From NCBI RefSeq assembly GCF_026151205.1, contig NC_087073.1, positions 19,916,658 to 19,980,657 on the forward strand: a DNA stretch of 64,000 nt. The letters are read 5' to 3'. Of the stretch, positions 48,735 to 60,400 are shown piece by piece. Position numbers and translations under genes: made by a program. How positions within the stretch are numbered: position 1 is the first letter of the stretch; every line of letters starts with the position of its first letter. Origin of the DNA: Bolinopsis microptera. Its lineage: Eukaryota; Ctenophora; Tentaculata; Lobata; Bolinopsidae. The notes below the pieces were generated by a model that had not been told where the DNA came from, searched no databases, and was given only the letters and a program-made list of their open reading frames with translations.

Positions 48735-50027
48735 TTAACATTTTTTCAAAATGGTGAAATGGAAAAAATCAGCGTATAATCTTTGGAGCACGCTTCTTTT
48801 CCTTGTGGTGATTTCTAAAATCACGTGACTTAACTTTTCCGCAGTTTTCTCCCAGCTGTTCCGTAGCCCGATCTCCCTGTTTGCCTCCCCAATCTCACTT
48901 ATCAGCTTCTTATTTCCCGCTAACTTCTCAAACGCTTCCAGAATAGCTCCTGCGTCTCCTGGAGGTACTTTAAGTCCATTCACACCGTTTTCAATAAGCT
49001 CATCAGGTCCCCCTACCGCAGAAACGAGCATGCAGCAACCTGCCGCCATTCCCTCAATAACCACCAGTCCAAATGCCTCATACAGCGAGGGGACCACCAT
49101 TATATCCGAGGCTGCCATATACTCAACTAACTCACTCATTGGCTTTGCCCCAAGGTAGTTGAACTGGGGGTACTCTTGTAGAAGGTGCTCTGAGGGAGAC
49201 TTCTCGTATTCTCCGATAAGGCGAAAAGTGAGCGGTATATTTGTTTTACTGAGTGCCTCGAGTGCAAACTTTATTCCTTTCCCCGGAGAAAATCTCCCAA
49301 CGTATAGAACGTTCATAACGCTGGAAGAAAAGTTTAACTTATTTCTGGAATGTTCCTTGTCTAGATGTTTGAACTTCTCGAGCTCAATGCCTGGAGTAAT
49401 GTGAGTTGCTTTTGTTGCATTGGTTAGCTCTTGTTCATTTCTAAGTTGATGAACTATGCATGATGCTTTTTTGTTAATCTTTCGCTCCACCACCATTCTT
49501 TTTTCACCAATTTCTGTTATCTGTTCCGACTGGAACTTCAGGATTCCCAAAGAATGATGAACGTGTACTTGTGGTAGTCCTAATTTAAGCCCCACATACC
49601 CACTCAACCAGTAGTTGGTGAAAACAGCTTCAAATTCAGTCGGATCGATCTGAGAGGTGAAGTTGTCGAGGTGATAATAGAAAAGGTCTTTAAAGAGATG
49701 CTGCTGGGGCCCTGCCACAATGTACTGTAGTCTGAGGGTAGAGGACAAGGTGACCATCCCAACTTGGTCCGGGCTTTCACTTCTTGTGAATACAGTAATG
49801 TTGAAGCCTAGGGTGGACAAATGTTTGCTTACTTCTCTTACGTAAGGGACTTGACCTCCTTTTCCATAACTGAGTCTTTCGAATGGGTTATCGGCCATGG
49901 AGATAATTGCAGGACTCACTGGCTTTCTTTCTCTCATGTATAATTCAGATACCAAAACCAAAGCGATGCTAGTGGCAAAAAACTTAAACAGAGTGAGAGA
50001 GTCTTTAGCTGCTGATATCGTTATCAT
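48735..50027 (-). CDS. GT4-family glycosyltransferase with N-terminal anchor, copy 4
   Basis: 430 codons with a protein identical to copy 3 (P39, F75, F116). This is the copy nearest the carboxypeptidase gene: its ATG lies about 1.6 kb downstream of that gene's stop codon on the same strand. It may represent the original arrangement before tandem duplication. All GT4 motifs are intact. Confidence 0.9.
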   Translation of the reverse strand: MITISAAKDSLTLFKFFATSIALVLVSELYMRERKPVSPAIISMADNPFERLSYGKGGQVPYVREVSKHLSTLGFNITVFTRSESPDQVGMVTLSSTLRLQYIVAGPQQHLFKDLFYYHLDNFTSQIDPTEFEAVFTNYWLSGYVGLKLGLPQVHVHHSLGILKFQSEQITEIGEKRMVVERKINKKASCIVHQLRNEQELTNATKATHITPGIELEKFKHLDKEHSRNKLNFSSSVMNVLYVGRFSPGKGIKFALEALSKTNIPLTFRLIGEYEKSPSEHLLQEYPQFNYLGAKPMSELVEYMAASDIMVVPSLYEAFGLVVIEGMAAGCCMLVSAVGGPDELIENGVNGLKVPPGDAGAILEAFEKLAGNKKLISEIGEANREIGLRNSWEKTAEKLSHVILEITTRKRSVLQRLYADFFHFTILKKC

Positions 50028-50647
50028 ATTTTATTATCTTTAAGCCCCTGATATTGATATTATTAATAATAAGTGATGTGTCAATATATTATGAATAAAG
50101 TAGAACAGAGTGAACGACAATACGATAAAGATGGACATCATCAGTCCTAAGGACAAAACGATAAAACATAACTGACAACTGTGATGCGGTGGACGCCGGA
50201 CACATAACACAACTATAAACATTATAGAAAGAGCTTACAAAATTAAAAGGTATCATATACAAAATACATTATACAATGAGGGAACTTAACGTTATATTTT
50301 TTTAATTTCTTTAGAGAGGCTGGACCTGGTGGCTCACGAGAGGAAAGCATGAGAGTCGGAAGATTATACAATGAGGGATCCTAATGTGTTTTCTCATTAA
50401 AAACAGATAAGTACTTGTAATCTTTTTTATTCTTTGTTATAGAGGGTGGACCTGCAGTGGCCCACGAGAAGAAAGCAGGAGGGTCGGAACAGACGGGCCT
50501 TGACTCCTACGGATCGAGTCACGTAATATATGTTCAGAGATCATGAAAGTTTTCACGTCAGTCACGAGAGTTGTCATGTCATGTGTTTAGGAGTTGTGAG
50601 AAGGATCCGGTAAAAACTACTAATCTGGCATCATTAAGCGTTTGGTG

Positions 50648-50820
50648 TAAGTTGACAATAGTGGTAATATGTTGGTTGTCGAATATGTCGTTGACGGAGA
50701 GGTAGTAGTCATGAAAGTACTGCCCCATCAACTGTAAAATGGCTGGATATTGCCCGAGAAAGTTTAAGCATGCACTCGTGTTTGATTTGCAAATAGTATG
50801 GAGGTGTTTGTCCACATTTA
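50648..50820 (-). mobile_element. LINE 3' remnant, array copy 5
   Basis: Lies between the carboxypeptidase stop and glycosyltransferase copy 4. Because every unit has this remnant, the LINE inserted before the array expanded. Confidence 0.85.
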
Positions 50821-51542
50821 TATACAACGTAATAATATGAATAAAAATATGAAGCAACAAATGCCAAAAATGCCTTATTTTGGATTTATTGCACAAAAAC
50901 TGATTTTCGCCCAATTTTGCTAACTTCTGATAGAAACCTGTTAAAGACTTCTAGATGCGCTTAAACGTTGTTGGTTTATAACCTACCGAACCGCGTCGAG
51001 GAAACGGCAGCAAAGCTTCTAGTAAAACATCTTCCAAAATGTTTCCTTCTATTCTGATGATTTTCTGTTTATCAAATCATATTCTTTGGTCATTTTACTT
51101 TCAGTACCCCAATCGTGTCTTGTGCCATCCACAGTTAACTCATTGGTTGGTCATTCAAGAATAATTCAATGAAAACAGTGAAATTTGGGTCGAGGAAAGC
51201 TGAAATCTGAAAATTTCCTACCGGTAGGACACTTTCATAATTTTCCTTTCATCAAAGATTTCTTCAGATACAAAGGTTTCTTCAAATATTTAGCTGATGG
51301 TGACTTATGTTATTCACTGATTAGTGATTGATCACTATCATGGTCAAAATTCATTCAAAATTTCGGTCAAAGAAACGGCAGAGAAGCTTCTATTTAGTTA
51401 ACTGAATAAATCAAATATTTTTTAACAGATTTCAATTTTATACTGATTTTTGTCAAGTGCATATCTTATCTATCTTCAATTTAAATTGAGTTCAATCGAA
51501 TCTAAAATTAATTTATAACTTTTGCTCTGATTAAATCTACAA

Positions 51543-51548
51543 TTTATT
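51543..51548 (-). terminator. candidate poly(A) signal for the carboxypeptidase gene
   Basis: AATAAA on the minus strand, about 117 bases past the stop codon. It lies inside the repeated unit, so equivalent signals follow each last-exon copy. Confidence 0.5.
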
Positions 51549-51664
51549 TTGTTCCATTCATTGTCAATGTAATTAATAATTTCGATTTCGCTCATCAGCA
51601 CTGATCGTCATTTTTCAAGAGCTCTCCTTGCACTCCCTGTTATTGATATTCCATCGTCTCTGCT

Positions 51665-54600
51665 CTAATCTACACCGTCATTTTTTTCACCTTCATCTCC
51701 ATCATCGTCTCCATTATTATCTCCTTCATCATTTCCGTTTCCATCGCTATCATTGTTCCCACCGTCATCCTCAATGGCTCGCTCGTATATGTTATCAATG
51801 AGAACGAACAACCCAGCAACGTTCTCCTCTCCAGTTTCCCTGATCTGGATATACAACTAATCATTATCCTGTTCAGTGTACTTCTAACTAGGCAAGTAAT
51901 ATTTGAAAAATTTAAAGCACATATTTTGTATGAAAAAACACCACATCAATAACACAGTTATTGTTACTTTATACTTCTCCCTCAGAGGAAAGGTGAAATC
52001 TATTTGAAGGATTAAAGACACCGCAGGACTGAAAAAAGTGTGGCGGAAAAGATACGATGAGCGATGCCAGAGACCAGAATATAAATTTCCCATCGATATG
52101 TTTAACCTGATCTTTGGGGAGTAAGAAACCACAACTAATTTACCTGATCTTTGGGGAGTAAGAAACCATACTCGCTCTGACCATCTGGCCTCAGCTCGAA
52201 CCCGTAAGCATCAACCACTCCTAGTTTGTCGTAAACCCAATCAATACTGGACCCGCTCACCATGTACAAATCTACCGCCACTTGTATAACCTTGTAATCT
52301 TTCCCATGTACTCCTGTAAATTGTAATTGAGGAAAATTTGTTCGTTTATCGGAGAATGTAAAAAACTTTTAAAATTATTTTCCTTTCTGTGGCAAACAAG
52401 CAAACATGAACCGATCAATGGTTTACCTTATCGAAGCCTTTAAATGCTTAAATATAAGTGGTAAAACTCGATCATCGCCAGAGCTACACTTTGTTTTACC
52501 TTTTATAGCCTCCACAACACCTTTCCCCACCTTCATGTGGTGTTCATGGTGTGGGGGAGCTTCCTGGCTGTGTGCCCAGGGAACCAGGAACAGTTGAAGG
52601 TAAGCGTGGTACGAAACATACAAAACCAGCTTCCTGCCATGAAGATGGATTATAATCTTAGTATCTTGAGTGCTTATGTTTTTGGTGTTAGTTAGTTGGT
52701 TGATAGTTAAGCGATTGTTGTTTTCTGAATTCTAGCGTTGGTTTATAATTAATTTGCTTCAACTTTATACTAGACATGACCTTCTTCTTCGTAAGGGGGC
52801 TTACCCAGAACTTGATCAAATTGTCAGAATTAAATCAATAATTACCATACTTACTCCTTGTTTTTCTCGAGGTAGGTTTTCACAATATTGACACAAGGTT
52901 GATCCCAATATTCTTTTCCGGGAAATACGATCGTACAAGGGTTATCACTAACTCCTTTTTTGGAATCAAACTCTGCATCCCAATTTCTAAAATTTTAATT
53001 AGAGTAAAGGTTTCCTGATCATAGAAAGGGAGTCACAACTCAAACTAACCGTCAACTAAAAACACAAGGAAATATTCTCTGAACAAATGTTAAATTTGTC
53101 ATCACCTGTTGGGGTCCGCTCCCCAGCAGAAGTAATGTAAGCACCCTCCATACCACATACGCTTATTTTCTTCGCACCCTCCTACGTCAGTTCTTGTTTT
53201 TCTCCACATCCTGAAAATTCAGATTCAGAACGCAATGAACCTTGTTTAGAAGGTAGACTAAAAGAGGCATCATTTCTATTAATCTCACAATCAGTATTAT
53301 GAAAAGGTGATGGTTATTTATAAGTTTATAGTATGCAACTACCCATAACAAATCATCATTGTAAATTTATATTTATATACAAGCTATATTTATTATTTAT
53401 AGCTACAAATTTATATTTGTATACACTATATAAGCTAAATGGTATTACCATTGGTAATAAGCTTCACTTCTAACCTGTCGCAGACTTCAGTTTTCCACTG
53501 TAGTGCCCTTCCACTGTCACCATCACAGCTGAATACATACCCGTCAGGGTTGATAACCGGGGCTATTACTATTTGGTACCTGTCCAGTATAATATCAATC
53601 TGAAATAAGAGTTTACGTTTTACCGATCTTGCCATCATGCCCTACCACCTATATAAGATCCTATAACGGTCAAATTAGGTTTGTTGCTGGAGTGCAGTTT
53701 GAGTTAGAGCTATTTAAAAATTACGAACTTTACAAGTTCTCAATTTTACACTACATTGTACATACCGTGGCTTGTTGGCCTTTTTCTTCCTCCCCAAGCA
53801 TGGCATCCACAAAATACATCATTGTAGCTGATGATACCCATTCTCGAGAATGAATACCTCCGTCCAACCAGACCATTGGTTTTGAATCGGATAGTTTTGT
53901 GTTGGAAATATGGTTCGTTATACGAATCGCCTGTAATACAATGCATAAAGGTATATAATATAAGTATAATATAAGTTGAAAAGAGTAAGGTGTAAAGTTG
54001 CCTTCGAGCTCACAGTCATATCATTGCCACTATCTTTGATATGTATTTAGTTAAAGGATCTAAGTATTAAGAATCAAAATGTGATAATTATGTGAACCTT
54101 GATCTCTCGGTTTTCAAATGTTTTCCCCTCCAGAGAGAACACCTTGGCTTTATCTGAATGGGTTGCTGCTAGTGCTTCCAGTCTATCAACCATCTCTCTG
54201 AGGTGAAATCAATTGAACTGGATAGCTTAGTTTGAACCATTCAATATAGGGATGAGAATTAAGTTTTCATCGCGGCCGCCGGGATCATGGCCCTCAGAAA
54301 TATTATGTATAGTTTTTTAATTGAGCACAACTTACAAAAACTATCGTTTCAAAACGAGTCAATTCACTTCCCCTACATTATTTGCCAGACATATCATGTA
54401 AAGAAATTTGTCTACAAATAAGTATGTAATCTTACTGGTAAGAATGGTAATCATCGTGGAACGATTCGTCGATGGAAACACTGTCTGAACTCCTCCCAAG
54501 TTTAGAAATCTTTTCTTCTGCTTGTTGCTTCATGATTTTTCCGATATCATCATTCTGAATCTGGTTACGATTAGAAAATTATATCTATTATCTATAGATT

Positions 54601-55465
54601 AGAACTAATTTGAAATCCACTAAGCTTAAAACTCCTTAGATAAATCATTATATATCATCACTGAATTTATCATCGAGATTATAATTTTTCGCCTGATAAG
54701 ACGTTTAAAGATTCAAACCTTGAATTCAGCGTAGAATTTGTCCAGTGTCTCCAACACTGCACTCAGATGTTTTGGACCAACCATCAGGTCCATAATACCC
54801 CTCACTGGACACAAAACCAGGATATCTACTCTTCCTTTATTCTGGAGATGTTTAATTTCATCTACAATAACATCTGTTGAGGAACTGACTGTCACCCGCA
54901 ACACCTGAAATTAATCATATTGAGTTTGACAACAGATAGAATACCAACATCTTTACGTATCTAAAATCCTTACAATCCACGCGGCATCCAATTTGCGCTG
55001 AATGTGATGTTTATAATTGTCCAGTGGATCCAATCAAGCTTCTACGATGTCATGGACTAGTTTTACTGAAGACTGCTTTCAAGACTGATTCTAGTCTAAA
55101 ATAAACCAGTACTACAAGTATGATATAATCATTAATCATTAGGTATAGTCAAATGATAATATTGGATCCAATTGGATACCATGGAATGTTTTCTTAGGTT
55201 TCCTTGACTTTGAAGCTGCTTTACGGGGGCAACTGGGAATTATATGTACTACTAAATCAAATCTAACCTTGTAGTCGAGTCGAATGTGCAGCAAATTAAT
55301 TGGATTGGAATGTTTAAAACCCTGTAAATTTCATTGAGCAAATATGTTAGCTTCATTATTGGACCTTACCTTGAATTCGTCGTACTGAGCACATTCCACT
55401 AGCTGGACACATTGATAGCTGAGTACGATAAACAAAAGACCACGAAGTAACCTTGAAGTCACCAT
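51665..55465 (-). CDS. secreted M14A metallocarboxypeptidase, A-type (procarboxypeptidase)
   Basis: Eleven exons in phase, from 5': 55370-55465, 54719-54904, 54436-54560, 54098-54197, 53766-53930, 53475-53599, 53106-53210, 52855-52986, 52500-52633, 52144-52313, 51665-51844; 505 residues. It has a signal peptide (MVTSRLLRGLLFIVLSY), an activation propeptide (exon 2), then the catalytic domain. It removes C-terminal residues from peptides outside the cell. Zinc ligands are H and E of HSREW (exon 5) and H of YHAYLQ (exon 9). Substrate residues are WRKTR, DPNRNWD, the Tyr of VDLYMVSGSSIDW, and the catalytic Glu of GFELRP. Ile in SSIDW occupies the position that is Ile in carboxypeptidase A and Asp in B, so hydrophobic C-termini are expected. 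The last exon adds an unusual tail of about 35 Asp/Asn/Gly-rich residues. That exon is the nearest copy of the tandem array. Start: first ATG, followed by a good signal peptide. Confidence 0.93.
52106..52168 (-). repeat. duplicated 3' end of carboxypeptidase exon 10
   Basis: The 26-base segment beginning CCTGATCTTTGGGGAGTAAG occurs at 52106-52131 and 52143-52168. It repeats the last bases of exon 10, with its own possible donor, inside intron 10. Use of the outer copy would add an in-frame stop (GTAAATTAG) after DQ. Confidence 0.85.
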
Positions 55466-55469
55466 GTTT

Positions 55470-56870
55470 AACTATCAGCCGAAGATAAAGGCCAGAACTG
55501 GAAGGATACTGATACGAGTTGGGTGATCTTTACACGGTCAGATGTACGAGGTTTTACTGACCAAATAAATAGTTGCACCAGAGGGAAAGATAATGAACTA
55601 TAACATCACCATATGTCTATTCTACTTAATTCGGGTTCCTTGATTCGTTTTGGATCATGAGTATCAATATCATATGGACACTTCAAAACCTAAATCGAAT
55701 GTTTCGAAGTCAGAGATTGTTCGCGAAAATCAGGTTATATGGCATCACCTGTTTTACTTCATTAAAGGGCAGCCTATGTCGTAAAGGTGGCCTTGATTCC
55801 CAGTTTTTATGGGTACTAGGCAGACCATGGGCCAGAGAATAGGATTACGAACTTTAATTTACAAATTGAAAGTGAATGAGAGCGAAAATACGAACAGCTG
55901 ATTCCACGTTTATAGTTGTAAAATGGAGAAAAACTATTATGTTTCAAAAAGTCGTATCAGGAATGTTCCAGAAATGCAACTTATTATACCAGCACCAAGA
56001 ACAGAAAAGGTATTACAATTGTACAGCAGAGATAGTTTGAAAATGTAGATGTATCAATTGTTCCATTTCGATCGTTCACCAAGAACAAAAGCAGCCAGTG
56101 CTATAAAAGTGTGCCACCAATATACGATTAACCGTGGGAACTAAGTGAAAGAGGAAATTTCAAATTAACAGTTTATTTAACGAAATTCACAGTGTTTCAT
56201 ATCACAAATTGACATTTTACATACATTTTTATTCAATCGCGATCGTGGAAACAGAGTGACTATCACAATAAAACATATGACGTATGTAGAAATTAGCCAA
56301 TAATAAATAACTTTTCAATTTTCATTGATCGACTAGGGGGCATCGCCAATCACCACTTTCGACATTTATTTTGGGTAAAAAAGCATAAAATTAGAAAAAA
56401 TGGCGATGCCCTCAGTGATCGTTTAGCTTGATAATGATTGCATAAAGAAATATTTATCTTAGACCGTACACATGAAATGAATTAATGTTTACAGAATTAA
56501 CTCTTCGAATTTATATGTTACTTACATTTAAAATGATAAGCAGTATTGTTATTTCATATTACACCACATACTGTACAGTACAAACATAGTATTACCACTA
56601 TCTAATTTATAAAAGTTTATATGCGAACGTTTGAATTGTTTATCGCTTATATAATATAATATAACAATTTTACAGTAATTTTTTGCACTCGTCTAAAATT
56701 CAGGATTATTTAATAATTAGAACTGACACTATCTGTACAAAATTATGTCAAAATATTTATCAATCTCCAAACTTCCTATCAATCAAGAACAAGAGGAAGC
56801 CATGAATAAATTTTATTTTCACATTTATTTTCACATTTGAAGCTTGCTCAAATTGTCTACTTGACTAAGA
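55470..56870. other. intergenic region upstream of the carboxypeptidase gene
   Basis: No gene seen. It should hold the carboxypeptidase promoter just above 55465, but no convincing TATA box stands out. The open frame at 55657-55842 is unrecognised. Confidence 0.5.
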
Positions 56871-56883
56871 TCAAAGATGTCTA

Positions 56884-57026
56884 ACAACATTTGCTATAAC
56901 AACTGTTGCTATAACAACATTTGCTATAACAACAGCTGCTATAACAACAGTTGCTATAACAACTGTTGCTATAACAACTGTTGCTATAACAACTGTTGCT
57001 ATAACAACTGTTGCTATAACAACAGT
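56884..57026. repeat. 15-bp minisatellite (TGCTATAACAACTGT)
   Basis: Nine or ten tandem copies of TGCTATAACAAC plus a variable AGT, TGT or ATT. It makes a Cys/Tyr/Asn repeat frame that is not a gene. Confidence 0.93.
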
Positions 57027-57400
57027 ATATCTATATTCTGTCGGAGTACTCTACTCTATCGTTCCGGTCACTGCAACAGCGTTATTGAAGCTCAGGGAAG
57101 ATCTGTACATTTGGGTCCATGTCGTATTTTATCTCGAGGTAAACTGTTTGATAACTTGAGGGGCGCCCTTTCTCCTTCTGAGTTGATTTATTATGTTAGA
57201 GAATATACCAGGAATCTGGTTCTCTGACCAAGATCCACATTGAAGTGCAAAACAATTAATTTAATTTTAGAGCTACTGCATTAGAAATCTGACAAGGCAC
57301 CTCAGTTAGCAACGAATTTACCATATAACACATTGACTATAACTAAAGGGGCACCTCTAGAAGTAGGCTGCAATAAAAGAGACCAAACAACTTATTAAAA

Positions 57401-60400
57401 CTAACCCCTGAGGGATCCTGTTCGTCTAATAGGGGTGCTCTTGGTGGTTTGGAGAACTGGCTTAGATGTCCCGGGATTCATCGGTCCTGACTTGGGACCT
57501 GTTGAGAGGGACTTTACTTCTTGGGCTGAAATAGTTTCAACAGTTAAAACTTATTATTTCAATAGGTAGCACATCGATTTCGAACTTTGATCTGAAATCC
57601 TCCAATCTTTTGAACAATTGTTCTCCTTCTGATTAAATCAAAGTTTATCAAGTATTTTTCAAAACCTACTAATACAATTTGTTAACATTCATTGAAGCTT
57701 GAACAGAGCTGAAAAGTATCATTTCATTTGCACTCACGTTTCAGAGAAGCTTCCTTTGTAGCGACAGTTTATTAGATAGCTTTATTCAATAGCATAGCTC
57801 AGCCTCAATGGTGCGAAAAGCAGCACATATTAGGTGACATTCACAAAACATAACGAGTACACACGATATACGGCGGACACTGGACATCTAGTTCTGACTT
57901 ACGATTTGAAGTGCGAGATGCTGGCTTGACTGCGATAGCTTTAGAGCCTCGCTCTACTGGCCTACTGGCCGGTACGCTGCTAGATGATGGTCGACGAGTT
58001 TCTACTTTAGCTGCTGAGAACACTCACGGATCAGAATAATGTTTCTGTGTATTACCAGTACCACACCAGCCATATTATGTTAATGTAGCTTCCTCTATGT
58101 TTTTTTCAGATAAAGTCTCACCTTTGACATTGGTAGTTTTAGGGTTTGAGGCGGCGGCAGCAGCGTAAGTGGGGCGTGCAGTGGCGGGGCGGGACGTCGG
58201 GGCTGATTTCCTAGCTGGAGCAGTTCCCGGTCTTTGTGCCGGCCTCCTCTTAGGGGGGCCAGTCACTGGAGGTCCTTCAGAGGGGTATTAGATGTTACGG
58301 TTGATTTGTTGTATTGGGAAAAATTTCATTGAGGTCGGATCAAATTTAAAGGGGAAATCTTGATATCACTCATAATATGTTATTCTAGTATTCTATTAGT
58401 ATTGCATACTAAGAAAAATTGTAAAATGTTTGATCATGAGGACAGACCTGCATTGTGAACAGGACACGTGTTCTTTGCTCTAACTGCTGTAGCTTGTTGA
58501 GAAATAGCGTTCAAAATATCATCTTCATCATACTTTTTCGTCCGGAATGGCTTCTTTTTCTCTGAAATTTTAATACATGATGGCAAGATTATCATCTAAA
58601 AGTATGCACAATTTATTATTTTTTAAGAAAATCAAAGATCGAGGACAGGGCAAATATAGTAAAACACTTCTCTTCCCATGTAATTTCATGCGAATCAAAT
58701 GTAAACAGTAAATGTCTTAATAGTACAGACAAATCCGTCTGAAAAAATCGATCTGCTGACACACGAAGCTTTCAGAGGATTGTTGACGTTTTTGAGTCCC
58801 ATTAGGTGCCCTTTATGGCTGACCAACTTTTCCAAACTTTTCCACTTGTCTTAAGGCCACTTTTTGCCACTTTACCACTTTTTACAACCTTTCTTGTTTG
58901 TCAAATATCTTTAGTTGTGAACATCGTAAAAGGTTGCGGATCAATCGAGTGTGTTCATATTATCAGGAAGAAAAACTTTTGTTCAAACAATTTTTACGTC
59001 AGATAATAAGTTAATTGGATAATTATCAATTAACTAATTAGCAAAATTCTAAAAAAATTTTATTGGCTAAAAATGATCGGAATAGCTTGAAACACGGAGA
59101 AAAGTAGTTTTTAGAAATCATTTGAAAATTTTTCACTTACATTTTTTTTCGAGACTTCGTTTCAAGAATACTTATATCGCCAATATTTGTAGTTAGAGTT
59201 CAGTAAATCTCGGCAGATTTTAGTAATCAGGAATTACTAAGTGAAGAGGTCTGAAACTGAAAAACGTTAACCATACGATCGCGCGGCATTATAAGAGTTT
59301 CATAAACTAATTTTCACAGAAACTGCACCAATGGCACAGTCAAGATCGAAACGATAGCCTGCTGTACTGTCATTTTATTGATTTCAATGATGAATCAGTG
59401 GGGTTAAGATAATCACATTTGTAATAAATAAACATCTCTGTACCGTCAATTGTGCTAATCTAAACCAGCCTTGTATTACCAGACCTGTATTACCGGACCT
59501 GTATTACCAGCCCTGTATTACCAGACCTCTTCTTTTCCTCGACAATCAAACCAAGTTGTTCATATCGCATTTGGTGGGTGATGTAAGTAGTAATACATAT
59601 CGAGCTGTATTCAATCACAATACGACACAATGCAATACGTGTATATTATATTATGGCCCTTAATGAGGTAGGTATATGAAGCGTTCTATACCGTACACTT
59701 CTCGCTTCTCCCGTGAGAGGCCCAGTATGGAGAGGTTTTACAGTTTAGCACGAAAACGTCTACTTGGCCTCATGGCTCTTTCACAGCTCAAAGAAGGCAA
59801 GAAAAGACCAGAAAGCTTAAAATTTCAACTCGCTCTTTTCAATGCTCTTCGATCTGTCCCACATTAATCCTGAGCTGATCATCATGGCCCCGAATATCCT
59901 ACGGGAAGAACCTGTATTTTTACCTCACGACGTCCGGATTTCAAATCAACACCCTCAATAACATTAACAATCCTTCCTGATCAGGATCTGTCTCTATTAG
60001 CAATTTCCAAAATATCCTGACTCTCGTGGAGCATTTCACTGAATGAATTATTACTGGTTCTTTACTACCCCTTGCCCGTCACTGGTATCTACATCTTACC
60101 CTTGCCAGTATGTTACCCTTGCTGATTTTACGTTTAGCCGACCCTGACATATGGGGGTGATTTGAGGTAACCACCGATCCAGCATAGTAAATGAAGCGGT
60201 ATGCAGAACAATACAAAACAAGTCACAGTTGATGTTGGAAGGTGTATTTACAGTTTACACTTGCTTCCTGGACCTGGCTGTTCCTTAGTTTCCCTGATCT
60301 GTTCTTGCCTTCTTCGAACTGTAAATGTGCCATGAGGCCAAGTATACGTTTTCGTGATAAACTTTAAAACGTCTCTATACCGGGTTTCTCACATAAACCT

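Larger units (their letters stand above)
35574..51884 (-). repeat. tandem array, unit about 3.43 kb, carrying a glycosyltransferase and a host exon
   Basis: The same landmarks recur in order. The LINE remnant begins at 35574, 38894, 43793, 47218 and 50648. Glycosyltransferase stop codons lie at 36990, 40415, 45305 and 48735. Carboxypeptidase last-exon copies end at 36471, 39896, 44805, 48235 and 51665. Spacing is about 3425-3430 bp, except 4.9 kb where a 1.46-kb retroelement is inserted and 3.32 kb in the first unit, which has lost about 100 bp. On the right, similarity stops near 51884 inside carboxypeptidase intron 10. On the left it stops near 35574, close to several copies of an AATGTCCGTTCA motif. 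Units 3 and 4 are almost identical. Confidence 0.95.

Noticed and set aside
53435-53638. Separate small genes at carboxypeptidase exons
   Set aside because: They are single exons of one spliced gene; phases join without a break.
59676-59867. 63-codon frame in the foldback element
   Set aside because: It lies in the inner left arm, has no known domain, and is not kept open in the matching right arm.
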